Shown: positions 8,801 through 17,098, counted from the first letter of the stretch. The stretch is DNA of 64,000 bases from Microbacterium album (GCF_014643695.1 NZ_BMJY01000002.1:131676-195675); one strand, 5' to 3'. Made by a program: numbers and translations. The notes: generated from the sequence alone by a model not told the origin.

Positions 8801-9282
8801 TCGTGCGTGGAGACGTGGTCGACGCACACCGCGAAGAGCGACTCGAAGAAGCCGCGTTCGCGCGACGACAGCGCGGCGGTGAAGTGATCCTCGACCTCTT
8901 CCACTCGTCGTTGGCACCGGAGCGCGAGAGCGCGCCCCTCCGGCGTCAGCACCGTGAGCCGCTTGCGGCCGTGGTTCGGGTCCGGGTACCTCGTCGCGAT
9001 GCCGCGTCGCTCGAGCTCGCCGACGAGCTGACCCGCCGCCTGCGGCGTCACGAAGGCGCGTCGGGCCAGCTCGGCGGAGGAGATGGGGCCGTGACGCCAG
9101 ATGAAGAACATGGTCGCCCACTCCGTGGGCGTCACGTCCTCGGACGAGAGCGCGTCCTCCAGGTAGCCGCGCACGCGGCGCTCCGCGGAGAAGATCATGC
9201 CGACGAGCGTGCGCGGCGGCGGAGCGACGACCGGCGGCTCGGGCGGCGCCGCATGAGCCGGGTCGGGGAGGATCTCCGTCAT
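8773..9282 (-). CDS. MarR family transcriptional regulator
   Basis: Winged-helix DNA-binding regulator of 169 residues. The HTH region is readable as ISSAELARRAFVTPQAAGQLVGELERRG, with a wing containing NHGRKRLTVLTPEG. A proline-rich N-terminal leader of about 20 residues precedes the dimerisation helix. The ATG (9282) overlaps the stop of the SnoaL-like gene (ATGA), so it is the third gene of an esterase-SnoaL-marR operon. MarR proteins in aromatic catabolic loci commonly respond to phenolic acids or their CoA esters; it may control both its own operon and the facing GMC/oxygenase operon. The ligand is unknown. Confidence 0.9.
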   Translation of the reverse strand: MTEILPDPAHAAPPEPPVVAPPPRTLVGMIFSAERRVRGYLEDALSSEDVTPTEWATMFFIWRHGPISSAELARRAFVTPQAAGQLVGELERRGIATRYPDPNHGRKRLTVLTPEGRALALRCQRRVEEVEDHFTAALSSRERGFFESLFAVCVDHVSTHEPEPTALER

Positions 9283-10217
9283 GCGCGGCTCTCGGCTGCC
9301 GGCGACTCGCGGACGAAGCGATCGTGCAGAAGCTCGGCCGATCCGTTCCAGCGATCGTGCTCGTCGCGGATCTGGTTCGCCGTCGTCCAGGGCGAGTCGC
9401 TGAAGTAGGGCGAGCCGATGAAGGTCGCCTCGACGGCGGCGATGCGCCCGTCTACGATTTTGAACATCTCCAGGAAGCTCCACGTGTGCGGCTCGAGGAA
9501 GGGCGACTCACGGAACGAGCCGTCGGTCAGCTCGTAGCGATTCATGATCCCCTTGTGGTCGATGAACCCGCGCGCGAGACAGATCCCGCGACGCTCGTCC
9601 ACGAGGATCCACTCCCGGCGCACGCGCTCGTTGAAGCGGAAGCGACCGAGGAGGAAATCGGCGGCGGCACCCTTGGGTGCGGCCTGATAGCCGTTCTCGA
9701 TCCGATAGCAGGTCTCGGCGAAGCGTGCGTAGAGCGTCCCGTCGTTGCGGGAGAGCGTCTGGAAGTAGCCGTCGGCGACGCGCAGAAGCTCCTCGCGGGT
9801 CGAGCGCGCGCTCTCCGGCACGTGCGCGGCGATGACGGGCTGGTGCTCCAGCTGCTCGACGTCCCCGAACGGCGTCGGGGGTCCGCTGACGCCGCGTTTG
9901 GTGGAGAGCATGTGCTCGATCTCGATGATCGCCCCGTCCACCACCCGCAGGCGCACGGTCAGGAAGCCGGGCGTGGGGCCCATGCGGACCGCGGTGAACG
10001 CCGCGACGCCGCCCGTCGCCTCGTCCGAGAAGATCAGCGCGGGCCCGAGCTCCTCGGTGACCGCGTCCCAGCTGCCGTCCGGGAAACGCAGACGCACGTT
10101 ATTCTCCGTGTACTCGACATCGGGCGCGATACGGACACTGTCTCGATCGCGCCGCCCGTACGCATCCAGATACGCGCGCCCGATGCGCTCGAGTTCCGTC
10201 GCGGTCGCGCCGCTCAT
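9279..10217 (-). CDS. Tandem SnoaL/NTF2-like domain protein
   Basis: A 312-residue protein with two consecutive NTF2/SnoaL-type alpha+beta barrel domains, roughly residues 5-125 (ELERIGRAYLDAYGRRD) and 145-295 (REELLRVADGYFQTLSRNDG). No signal peptide. NTF2-fold members act as small-molecule isomerases, dehydratases or lyases, and the gamma-formaldehyde lyase of diarylpropane (beta-1 lignin dimer) breakdown belongs to this superfamily. Residues such as YRIENGYQAAPKG in the second domain line the expected cavity, but catalytic identity cannot be judged from sequence alone. It is translated in overlap with both neighbours (ATGA at each end). Confidence 0.8.
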   Translation of the reverse strand: MSGATATELERIGRAYLDAYGRRDRDSVRIAPDVEYTENNVRLRFPDGSWDAVTEELGPALIFSDEATGGVAAFTAVRMGPTPGFLTVRLRVVDGAIIEIEHMLSTKRGVSGPPTPFGDVEQLEHQPVIAAHVPESARSTREELLRVADGYFQTLSRNDGTLYARFAETCYRIENGYQAAPKGAAADFLLGRFRFNERVRREWILVDERRGICLARGFIDHKGIMNRYELTDGSFRESPFLEPHTWSFLEMFKIVDGRIAAVEATFIGSPYFSDSPWTTANQIRDEHDRWNGSAELLHDRFVRESPAAESRA

Positions 10218-11101
10218 GCCACGGCCTCGCGGGCCGCGTCGAGGCATGCCGCGACGAAGCCCTTCACCTGCGTGCCCAAGGCCTCGTCGCCGCCTGCGAG
10301 GTGCGTCACCTCGCTGAAGTGGTTGTGTCCCGCCAGGTAGCAGATCCTCGGAAGGGTGCCCGTGTAGTGCAGGTACGCGTCGATGAGACGCACGAAGTGC
10401 GCCTGGATCTCGGGCGGGTCGAACTCGGTGATCGCGACCATTAGGGGGACACGCGTCTCCACCAGACGGGGCAGGGGAGAGATCTCCTCCAGGTCGGGGG
10501 AGTCCCCGTAGTAGTTGTGGAGGACGGCGTCGAGCGGGAGCGTGCGGTAGTCGTACCGGCCCGACAGCAGCATGGCGCCGGCGATGGCCGTGTCGCTGGC
10601 CGTCCGCGACGAGACGTAGTGCGCGATCTGGGTGGCGCCCGCCGATGCGCCCATCAGGAAGATCGCCGACGGGTCGCCGTCGTGCTCGGCGACGTGCTCG
10701 CGGAGCCAGGAGACGAGGCTCTCGACGTCTTCGATCCCGGACGGGAAGCGATGGGCCGGCGCGAGGCGGTAGTTGCTGACGACGCCGACGTACCCGTTGT
10801 GGGCGGCCCAGGCCCCGACGTTGTCGTAGAAGGGCGTTCCGTCTGTGTGCTTGGCGCCCGCGACGAAGTTGCCTCCGTGGAGGAAGACGATGACGGGGCG
10901 GGGCGAGGCCGACCGGCCGTCCGTGTAGACGTCCAGCCGGTGGCGCTCGTCGTCTCCGTACGCCAGGTCTCGCTCGACGGACAATCCGTCGAGGAGCTCC
11001 GGTCCGAAGTCGTCGGCCCACACGGCGTTGTTCGCCTGCGCGTTGCCGGGGTGGATCTCTCGAGTGAGCGCCAGTGACCGCGCTCGTGCAACATTCTCCA
11101 C
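10214..11101 (-). CDS. Alpha/beta hydrolase, HSL/BD-FAE-type esterase
   Basis: Cytosolic carboxylesterase-like protein of 295 residues. The oxyanion loop HGGNF and the nucleophile elbow GASAGA (Ser) are clear; the acid is probably Asp in TEFDPPE and the base His in GHNHFSE. The start is GTG 11101, preceded by AAGGAAG with eight bases of spacing, and a strong promoter lies further upstream. It is the first gene of the esterase-SnoaL-marR operon. The family hydrolyses small acyl or aromatic esters and formamides; an ester or lactone of the lignin-type substrate handled nearby is a reasonable guess only. Confidence 0.88.
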   Translation of the reverse strand: MENVARARSLALTREIHPGNAQANNAVWADDFGPELLDGLSVERDLAYGDDERHRLDVYTDGRSASPRPVIVFLHGGNFVAGAKHTDGTPFYDNVGAWAAHNGYVGVVSNYRLAPAHRFPSGIEDVESLVSWLREHVAEHDGDPSAIFLMGASAGATQIAHYVSSRTASDTAIAGAMLLSGRYDYRTLPLDAVLHNYYGDSPDLEEISPLPRLVETRVPLMVAITEFDPPEIQAHFVRLIDAYLHYTGTLPRICYLAGHNHFSEVTHLAGGDEALGTQVKGFVAACLDAAREAVA

Positions 11102-11128
11102 AGTCTTAGCTTCCTTGCTACCGCCGTG

Positions 11129-11154
11129 TGCACGGGAGTCGGTGTCCCCGTGCA
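11129..11154 (-). promoter_or_regulatory. 5'-leader hairpin of the esterase operon
   Basis: TGCACGGG and CCCGTGCA form an 8-bp stem with a 10-base loop in the untranslated leader between the promoter and the GTG start. Role unknown. Confidence 0.35.
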
Positions 11155-11179
11155 GCGGCCTCGATGAGACCGCTATCCG

Positions 11180-11208
11180 AGGCTAGTCAGCTCGATCAAA
11201 GATGACAA
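11180..11208 (-). promoter_or_regulatory. Sigma-70-type promoter of the esterase-SnoaL-marR operon
   Basis: Read on the minus strand: -35 TTGTCA (11208-11203), exactly 17 bases, -10 TAGCCT (11185-11180). The predicted transcription start near 11173 leaves a leader of about 72 bases. Confidence 0.65.
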
Positions 11209-11241
11209 GTTGCTTTTTACTCGCGATGGTCGTCGCACGCG

Positions 11242-11274
11242 GAAGGGGGCCCGGCATGCCGCCGGGCCCCCTTC
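11242..11274 (-). terminator. Strong hairpin terminator after the branched-chain-type ABC operon
   Basis: A perfect 14-bp stem (GAAGGGGGCCCGGC with its exact complement) and a 5-base loop, 20 bases after the stop codon of the substrate-binding protein gene. No long T-run follows, as is common in high-GC actinobacteria. Confidence 0.7.
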
Positions 11275-11293
11275 GTTCACTGCGCGGGATGAC

Positions 11294-12547
11294 TCAGCCG
11301 AAGTCCTCGACGTTGTCGTAACCCTGCCCGTTGTACTTCTGGACGATCACGGTCGAGACGGCGGGCTGGCCGTCGACGGTCGTGTCGATCGCGGTGCCCT
11401 CGAGCATCAGCGGCGCCTGCAGGCCCGAGATGTCACCCAGCGCCTCCATGAAGTTCTCCCGCGTCGGCTCCGTCATGTTGGAGAAGGCCTCCTCGAGCGT
11501 CGCGCCGATCATGTAGCTCCACATGCAGTGGGGGAAGTCGGGCGTCGTCGTGTAGCGGCCGGAGAACTCCTCCAGCGCCGAGAGGAACGTCTGGACGTCC
11601 TCGTCGTCCGCGTAGAGGGGGCTCTGCGGCGCCTTCGAGAACGACACCGAGTAGAACCCGTCGTCGGGGTTCGCGCCGGCCGGCCCGAGGATGCCCGCGG
11701 GGCTCGACGTGTTCGACGGCAGGAACCAGCTCGGCGACCATGCCAGCTCACGCGCCTTCTCGATCGCGCTGATCGTCAGCGGCGTGATCGACATGGCGTT
11801 GAAGAGCACGTCCGCGTCGGTCGCGGCCAGCTCGGTCAGCTGGGCGTCCACCGAGGTGTCGGTCGCCTCGTACGTGAGCTCGCGGACGATCTCGATGTTG
11901 TCGGCACCCTCGATCGCCTCCTTGAAGCCGTGGACGTAGCCCTCGCCGAAGTCGTCGTTCTGCGACAGGATCGCGACCGTCAGGTCCTCGCCCGACTCGG
12001 CCAGCAGCTCGCCGAACGCCGCACCCTCGTTCTGGTAGATCGGCACGAAGCCGAGCTGCCACGGCGACTCCTCGCGATCGCTGAAGATCGGGTCGCCCGT
12101 CATGATGAGCGCCTGCGGCACCTCCTCCTCGATGGCGGCCTCGCGGAACGCCATGTTGGTGGGTGTGCCGAGGCCGGACGTGAACGCGAAGACGTTGCTG
12201 TGCGCCTGCTGGAAGTTCGACAGCGCCTTCTGCGGGTCGTACGTGTCGTCGAACGCCTCGACGCGCACCTCACGCGTCTTGCCGTCGCCGAACTCGATCG
12301 GGCCGGCCTGGCCGAAGTAGGCCACCAGGCCCGCGACGGTGCAGTTGCCGGGGCCCGCGGTCCCGCCGCTGAGCGGGGTCGTCACGCCGAGCGTGATCGT
12401 GTCGTCGGTGATGCCGGGGCTCGCGGCGCCCTCGCCACCGCCGCCTCCGCCCCCGCCGCCGCGGGTGCAGCCCGCGGCCGCGAGCACGATGACAGAGCCC
12501 ATGGCGACGATGCCGGCGGCCTTCACCGCCTTGCTGCGCATGTTCAT
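11294..12547 (-). CDS. Branched-chain amino acid-type ABC transporter substrate-binding lipoprotein
   Basis: Periplasmic-binding-fold receptor (Peripla_BP_6, 417 residues) for the Liv-type importer encoded upstream on the same strand. Signal peptide with lipobox ends at Cys27 (AAAGC), followed by a striking run of about ten glycines that acts as a flexible tether. The mature part opens with DDTITLGVTTPLSGG, typical of LivJ/LivK. AGAAGG precedes the first ATG. It is the last gene of the operon, 43 bases after the LivM-type permease. Liv-type receptors bind branched-chain amino acids, amides or aromatic acids; the location beside aromatic genes makes an aromatic ligand worth testing. Confidence 0.92.
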   Translation of the reverse strand: MNMRSKAVKAAGIVAMGSVIVLAAAGCTRGGGGGGGGGEGAASPGITDDTITLGVTTPLSGGTAGPGNCTVAGLVAYFGQAGPIEFGDGKTREVRVEAFDDTYDPQKALSNFQQAHSNVFAFTSGLGTPTNMAFREAAIEEEVPQALIMTGDPIFSDREESPWQLGFVPIYQNEGAAFGELLAESGEDLTVAILSQNDDFGEGYVHGFKEAIEGADNIEIVRELTYEATDTSVDAQLTELAATDADVLFNAMSITPLTISAIEKARELAWSPSWFLPSNTSSPAGILGPAGANPDDGFYSVSFSKAPQSPLYADDEDVQTFLSALEEFSGRYTTTPDFPHCMWSYMIGATLEEAFSNMTEPTRENFMEALGDISGLQAPLMLEGTAIDTTVDGQPAVSTVIVQKYNGQGYDNVEDFG

Positions 12548-12590
12548 GCTGACCTTCTCTCTGGTGTGTTTCCGGTGGGACTGGGAACGG

Positions 12591-13646
12591 CTACTGCTTC
12601 TCGCCCGCCTTCGCGGCGCCCGCGGGCGACGCCGAGCCGGTCGAGCGGTCCCCGGCGTCGCTGCGCTTGCGCAGCAGGCGCCGGAGCACGCGGGGGAGGC
12701 TCGCGATGCCGCCCGGCAGGACGAACAGCACCACGAGCAGGATCACGCCCTGGATGAGCGCCGTGAGCGTCGAGTCGATCTCGTTCGTCACGTTGGGCAC
12801 GAGCACGTAGTACGCGCCGCCGATCAGCGAGCCGACGATGCTGCCGGCGCCGCCGATGACCATGGACGCGAGCAGGCTGATCGAGTGGTGGAACGCGAGG
12901 GTCTCGGGGGAGGTGTACTGCACGACGACCATGTACAGGAAGCCGCTGACGCCGCCGATCATCGCGGCGATCGTGAACGCCATCACCTTGTAGCGGTACG
13001 GGGAGATGCCCATCGACGAGGCGACGGCCTCGTTCTCCTTCACGATCGCCAGCGCGCGCCCGAACTTGCCGCGCACGAGGTTGTGCACGAGGAGGAACAC
13101 GATCGCGGCGATCACCAGCACGACGTAGTACTGCCACTGGTCGTTCGCCAGGCCCGACCAGTCGGGCGCCGACGAGAAGCGCGCCGACGTGCCCTGGGAT
13201 CCGCCCGTGAGATCCGACAGACGCTTGGCGAGAGGCACGCCGATGATGGGCAGGGCGATCGTGACCATCGCGATCGCGAGACCGCCCAGACGTGCCGCCG
13301 CGAGGGCCACGACGTAGCCCGCGACGCCCGCGATGATCACGGCGAGGGCGAACACGACGACGATGTTCCAGTCGGCGTTGACGCCGTACGCCGTGACGTA
13401 GGCGCCGAGCCCGAGGAAGAAAATCTGGCCCAGCGACACCTGGCCGGTGTAGCCCATGATCACGTTGAGCCCGAGCACGGCGACCGCGAAGACGCCGATG
13501 CGTGCGAGCGACTGGTTCACGGGGACGTCGAGGACGAGCGGTGCGACGAGCAGCGCGACCGCCGCGACGGCGATGAGCGCGATCCGCACCCAGCGGCGGC
13601 GCAGCAGCGGCTCCTGTCCGGGGCTCGGTGTGCGGACGTCGGTCAT
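12591..13646 (-). CDS. livM: Branched-chain-type ABC transporter permease LivM
   Basis: Second membrane subunit of the Liv-type importer (351 residues from ATG 13646), with about nine or ten membrane helices. The family landmark LNVIMGYTGQVSLGQIFFLGLGAY is present near residue 60. Start 13646 is preceded by AAGGGAA. An alternative ATG at 13751 overlaps the stop of livH (TGATG) and would add a 35-residue Pro/Arg/Ser tail of low complexity; that extension looks non-native but coupled initiation there cannot be excluded. The C-terminus is charged and carries an Ala/Gly-rich tail. Confidence 0.93.
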   Translation of the reverse strand: MTDVRTPSPGQEPLLRRRWVRIALIAVAAVALLVAPLVLDVPVNQSLARIGVFAVAVLGLNVIMGYTGQVSLGQIFFLGLGAYVTAYGVNADWNIVVVFALAVIIAGVAGYVVALAAARLGGLAIAMVTIALPIIGVPLAKRLSDLTGGSQGTSARFSSAPDWSGLANDQWQYYVVLVIAAIVFLLVHNLVRGKFGRALAIVKENEAVASSMGISPYRYKVMAFTIAAMIGGVSGFLYMVVVQYTSPETLAFHHSISLLASMVIGGAGSIVGSLIGGAYYVLVPNVTNEIDSTLTALIQGVILLVVLFVLPGGIASLPRVLRRLLRKRSDAGDRSTGSASPAGAAKAGEKQ

Positions 13647-13750
13647 CGCGGGGGTTCCCTTCCGTGCTTCAGAAGACGACGATGTGCGGGCGCGGCGGCG
13701 GGGCGACGATGGGGTGGTGCCGGGTCCGCCGGCCCCGTTCTGCGGGGCCA

Positions 13751-14632
13751 TCAGACGCGCACCACGGTCTTGCGGCCGAACAGGCCCTGCGGGCGCACCA
13801 GCAGCACGATGAACAGCAGGATGAACGGGACGGCGATCTTGAGATCATGGCCGATGAAGGGCACGTACACGGCGCCCAGGTTCTCGAGCACGCCGATGAG
13901 CCATGCCGCGACCACGACGCCGATGGGACTGCTCGCGCCGCCGAGGATGACCGCCGCGAGCGCGTACACGAGCGCCGAGTCGAGCATGCCGGGCGTCAGC
14001 GTCAGGCGCGGCGCGACGAGCGCTCCCGCGACCGCACCCAGGGCGGCGGCGAGGCCCCACCCGACCATCAGCAGCCGCCCGACCGGGAGGCCGGAGAACG
14101 ACGACGAGCGCGGGTTGTCCGCGACGGCCCGCAGCGCGAGGCCGACCTTCGTCTTGAGGAACAGCACCTGCAGCAGCACCATGATCGCGGCGATCGTGAG
14201 GAACGTGCCGAGCGAGCGCCAGCTCACCGCGGCCCCCAGCAGGGGGAACGAGTCCGCGGGGAACAGCGAGGGGAATTGCAGGTTGTTGTAGGACCAGAGC
14301 CAGCCGGCCACACCCGTGATGAGCGTGAGCAGACCCACGGTCACGACGACCGTCGTGTCCGGGTCGCCGCCCTCGAAGCGCCGGATGAGGAATCGCTCGA
14401 TCACCGCGCCGAGGACGAACGAGACCGCCATCGCGAGGATGATCGCCAGGATGAGCGGGATGCCCCAGCCGAGGAAGGTGTAGGCGATGTAGCCCGACAG
14501 CACGGCCATGCCGCCCTGCGCGAAGTTGATCAGGCCCGTCGACTGGTTCACGATGACGATCGCGAGCGCGAGGGCCGCGTAGACGGAGCCCATGGCGAGG
14601 CCGTCGACGACGAGTTGGATGAAGGTCCCCAT
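13751..14632 (-). CDS. livH: Branched-chain-type ABC transporter permease LivH
   Basis: First membrane subunit of the Liv-type importer, 293 residues with about eight helices. The N-terminal half carries LVVDGLAMGSVYAALALAIVI and NFAQGGMAVLSGYIAY, the hallmark of LivH proteins (substrate-gating helix). The gene starts four bases after livF ends, so expression is coupled. Its product pairs with LivM to form the channel. Confidence 0.95.
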   Translation of the reverse strand: MGTFIQLVVDGLAMGSVYAALALAIVIVNQSTGLINFAQGGMAVLSGYIAYTFLGWGIPLILAIILAMAVSFVLGAVIERFLIRRFEGGDPDTTVVVTVGLLTLITGVAGWLWSYNNLQFPSLFPADSFPLLGAAVSWRSLGTFLTIAAIMVLLQVLFLKTKVGLALRAVADNPRSSSFSGLPVGRLLMVGWGLAAALGAVAGALVAPRLTLTPGMLDSALVYALAAVILGGASSPIGVVVAAWLIGVLENLGAVYVPFIGHDLKIAVPFILLFIVLLVRPQGLFGRKTVVRV

Positions 14633-14635
14633 GTG

Positions 14636-15346
14636 TCAGCCTCCCAGGTAAGCGCGTCGGATCTCGTCCCGGCCCTTCAGCTCGGCCGAGGTGCCCGTGA
14701 GCACGCTGCGGCCGACCTCGAGCACCGTGGCGGTGTCGACGATGCCGAAGGCGAGGTTGGCGTTCTGCTCGACGACGAGCATCGCGATGCCCGACTCGAT
14801 GCGCAGCCGGCGGATCGCCTCGTAGACGTTCTTGGCGGTGCTGGGCGCGAGACCCAGCGACGGCTCGTCGAGCAGCAGCAGGCGGGGCCGGGCCATGAAG
14901 GCGCGACCGACGGCCAGCATCTGCTGCTCGCCGCCGGAGAGCGCCGAGGCGTTCGACGAGATGCGGGCCTTCAGGTTCGGGAACAGGTCGAGCAGGTAGT
15001 CGACGTCGGCCGAGATGCCCTTGCGGTCCTTGCGCAGGTACGCGCCGACCATGAGGTTCTCGCGCACGGTCAGGTTGGGCAGCGTCCCGCGGCCCTCCGG
15101 CACGTGGGCGATCCCGCGCGACGCCACCTGGTCCGGGCGCAGCCCCCGGATGTCCTGACCGTCGAAGACGATGCGTCCGCCCGTGCGGACGACGCCGCTG
15201 ATCGCGCGCAGCGTCGTGGTCTTTCCGGCACCGTTCGCCCCGAGGATGCCGACGGCGCCGCCGTCGGGAACGCTCAGAGACACGCCCTCGAGCACCTGCA
15301 CCGGGCCGTAGGACGCCGTGACGTCGGTGAGTTCAAGCAGCGTCAT
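14636..15346 (-). CDS. livF: Branched-chain-type ABC transporter ATP-binding protein LivF
   Basis: One of the two ATPases of the importer, 236 residues as expected for LivF. Walker A GANGAGKTT, signature LSGGEQQML, Walker B LLLDEPSLGL and a final segment typical of LivF (EIRRAYLGG) are all present. The start overlaps the end of livG by 14 bases. Confidence 0.96.
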   Translation of the reverse strand: MTLLELTDVTASYGPVQVLEGVSLSVPDGGAVGILGANGAGKTTTLRAISGVVRTGGRIVFDGQDIRGLRPDQVASRGIAHVPEGRGTLPNLTVRENLMVGAYLRKDRKGISADVDYLLDLFPNLKARISSNASALSGGEQQMLAVGRAFMARPRLLLLDEPSLGLAPSTAKNVYEAIRRLRIESGIAMLVVEQNANLAFGIVDTATVLEVGRSVLTGTSAELKGRDEIRRAYLGG

Positions 15347-16115
15347 CCGCGGCGTCCTTTCCGATGTAGGCCTCGATCACGCGAGGGTCGGACTGCGCCT
15401 CGGCCGCCGTGCCCTCCATCAGCTTGCGGCCGTGGTCGAGCACCACGACGCGATCGGTCAGCGCCGAGATCAGTCCCATGTGGTGCTCCACGATGACGAC
15501 CGTGATGTCGTCGTTGCTGCGGATGTCCCGCACGGTCTCGATGAACCGCTCCACCTCGCCGTGCGACAGGCCCGCGGCGGGCTCGTCCAGCAGCAGCAGG
15601 CGCGGGCGCATGAGCAGCGCGCGGCACAGCTCGATGCCCTTGTGGAGGCCGTGCGACAGCTCGTCCGCCGCGAGGTGCGCGGCCCACCCGAGGCCGTGCG
15701 CCTCGAGCAGGGCGAGTGCCTCCTCGCGCAGCTCGCGCTCGCGGCGCCCTGTGGGGGGCACGCGCAGCGACCAGGCCAGCGGGCCGGCCGGAAGGCGGGT
15801 GTGCCCGCCCAGCAGCACGTTCTCCAGGACGGTCGCGTGCAGCTGCAGCGCGGGGTGCTGGAACGTCCGGGCCAGTCCGTGCCGCGGCAGGCGGGACGGG
15901 GCGAGGCCGCTGACCTCCGCGTCGTCGATCGTGATCGAGCCGGAGGTGGGGCGGTAGTGCCCGCTGATGCAGTTGAACAGCGAGGTCTTGCCGGCTCCGT
16001 TGGGGCCGACGAGACCGAGGATCTCGCCGGGCTCCACCGTGAAGCCGACGTCTTGCAGGACGGTCACGCCTCCGAAGCGGAGATTGACGTCTTGCAGAGT
16101 GAGTCGAGCGGCCAT
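15333..16115 (-). CDS. livG: Branched-chain-type ABC transporter ATP-binding protein LivG
   Basis: The other ATPase of the importer and first gene of the operon (260 residues). Walker A GPNGAGKTS, a LivG-type insertion (YRPTSGSITIDDAEVSGLAP), Walker B LLLDEPAAGLS and the closing EAYIGKDA mark it as LivG. The LSGGQ signature is replaced by LSHGLHKGIELCRAL, as is usual in LivG. The ATG at 16115 was chosen because AGGAGA stands eight bases upstream; an in-frame extension to 16232 has no family match. A good promoter lies at 16201-16229. Confidence 0.95.
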   Translation of the reverse strand: MAARLTLQDVNLRFGGVTVLQDVGFTVEPGEILGLVGPNGAGKTSLFNCISGHYRPTSGSITIDDAEVSGLAPSRLPRHGLARTFQHPALQLHATVLENVLLGGHTRLPAGPLAWSLRVPPTGRRERELREEALALLEAHGLGWAAHLAADELSHGLHKGIELCRALLMRPRLLLLDEPAAGLSHGEVERFIETVRDIRSNDDITVVIVEHHMGLISALTDRVVVLDHGRKLMEGTAAEAQSDPRVIEAYIGKDAADDAA

Positions 16116-16200
16116 CGCTCCTGTCTCCTGTGCGTCGTTGCATGGCAGGCGGCATCGTCCTGCGTCGGGTCCGGGAAGACCATCGGTCCTCCGTATCGGA

Positions 16201-16229
16201 AGGCTAGGGAGCGGAGACGAAAGTGTCAA
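16201..16229 (-). promoter_or_regulatory. Promoter of the Liv-type ABC operon
   Basis: Minus strand: -35 TTGACA (16229-16224), 17-base spacer, -10 TAGCCT (16206-16201). This is the best consensus promoter in the window and lies about 85 bases upstream of livG. Confidence 0.75.
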
Positions 16230-16257
16230 CAATTGTGGCGCGAATCGGCGCGTCGCG

Positions 16258-16263
16258 TAGATT
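16258..16263 (+). promoter_or_regulatory. -10 box (TAGATT), probable leaderless start of the DUF1932 gene
   Basis: TAGATT ends six bases before the GTG start at 16270, so transcription would begin at or next to the start codon. There is no Shine-Dalgarno sequence. A -35 is not convincing. Confidence 0.5.
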
Positions 16264-16269
16264 GTCCCC

Positions 16270-17085
16270 GTGACTCGGATCGCGGTGCTGGGGCTCGGGG
16301 AGGCGGGTCGCTGCTATGCGAGGGGGCTGGCCGATGCGGGCGCGGACACCCGCGGCTTCGATCCCTACGTGCAGGATACGGGTCCGGGGCTGGATCGGCG
16401 GGAGCGACTGCAGGACTGCGTGGACGGAGCGGACGTCGTCCTGAGCCTGGTCGGGGCCCGCGCGTCGGTCGACGCGGCGCGCGCGGCGATCCCGGCCATG
16501 CGCGCAGGCGCCGTGTTCGCGGATCTCAACACGGCCTCGCCCGAGACGAAGGCCCGCATCGCGGCGCTGGGGAGCGAAGGACGCGTCCCGGTCGCCGATG
16601 TCGCGGTGCTCGCGCCCGTCACGCGCGCGGCGCACCGGACGCCGCTGCTGGCGAGCGGGGACGGCGCCGAGCCGTTCGCGGCGATCCTGCGCCGGTTCGG
16701 TGCGCCGGTCGACGTCGCCGCCGGGCCCGCCGGGGACGCCGCACGACTGAAGCTGCTGCGGGGCGTGTTCATGAAGGGGATGGCGGCGCTCGTGCTGGAG
16801 GGGCTCGAGGCCGCCCGGACGGCGGGCGCCCAGGAATGGCTGCGCGGGCAGATCGCGCGCGAGCTCGGCCCGGAGGGGGCGGCCACGGTCGACCGCCTCG
16901 TCGAGGGCACGTTCCGTCACGCCGAGCGCCGCAGGCACGAGATGAGCGACGCGCTCGCGCTGCTGGAGCACGCGGGGACGCCCGCCGACATGACCCGCGC
17001 GACGCTCGCCTGGTTCGAGCGGATCCTGGCCGAGCGTGAGGCGCCCGAAGCCGGCCCGCGGGCGACTGACGAGGGACCGCGCTAG
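16270..17085 (+). CDS. NAD(P)-binding 6-phosphogluconate-dehydrogenase-like protein with DUF1932 C-terminus
   Basis: Beta-hydroxyacid dehydrogenase-like protein of 271 residues. The Rossmann fold opens at once with IAVLGLGEAGRCYARGL, and the middle contains VFADLNTASPETKARI, as in the 3-hydroxyisobutyrate dehydrogenase clan. The conserved lysine region lies in DAARLKLLRGVFMKGM, followed by the all-helical DUF1932 domain. The actual substrate of DUF1932 proteins is not settled. The GTG start is fixed by the adjacent -10 box. It diverges from the Liv-type ABC operon and converges with an acyl-CoA synthetase gene, with only 13 bases between their stops. Confidence 0.87.
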   Translation: MTRIAVLGLGEAGRCYARGLADAGADTRGFDPYVQDTGPGLDRRERLQDCVDGADVVLSLVGARASVDAARAAIPAMRAGAVFADLNTASPETKARIAALGSEGRVPVADVAVLAPVTRAAHRTPLLASGDGAEPFAAILRRFGAPVDVAAGPAGDAARLKLLRGVFMKGMAALVLEGLEAARTAGAQEWLRGQIARELGPEGAATVDRLVEGTFRHAERRRHEMSDALALLEHAGTPADMTRATLAWFERILAEREAPEAGPRATDEGPR

Positions 17086-17098
17086 CGTCCGGTCCGGC

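Noticed and set aside
11102-11293. Small gene between the esterase and receptor genes
   Set aside because: The space is accounted for by a promoter, a leader hairpin and a terminator; short frames have no ribosome site.
13647-13751. Longer LivM start at 13751 overlapping livH
   Set aside because: The extra 35 residues are low-complexity and unlike LivM N-termini; ATG 13646 has a better ribosome site. Coupled initiation is noted as an alternative.
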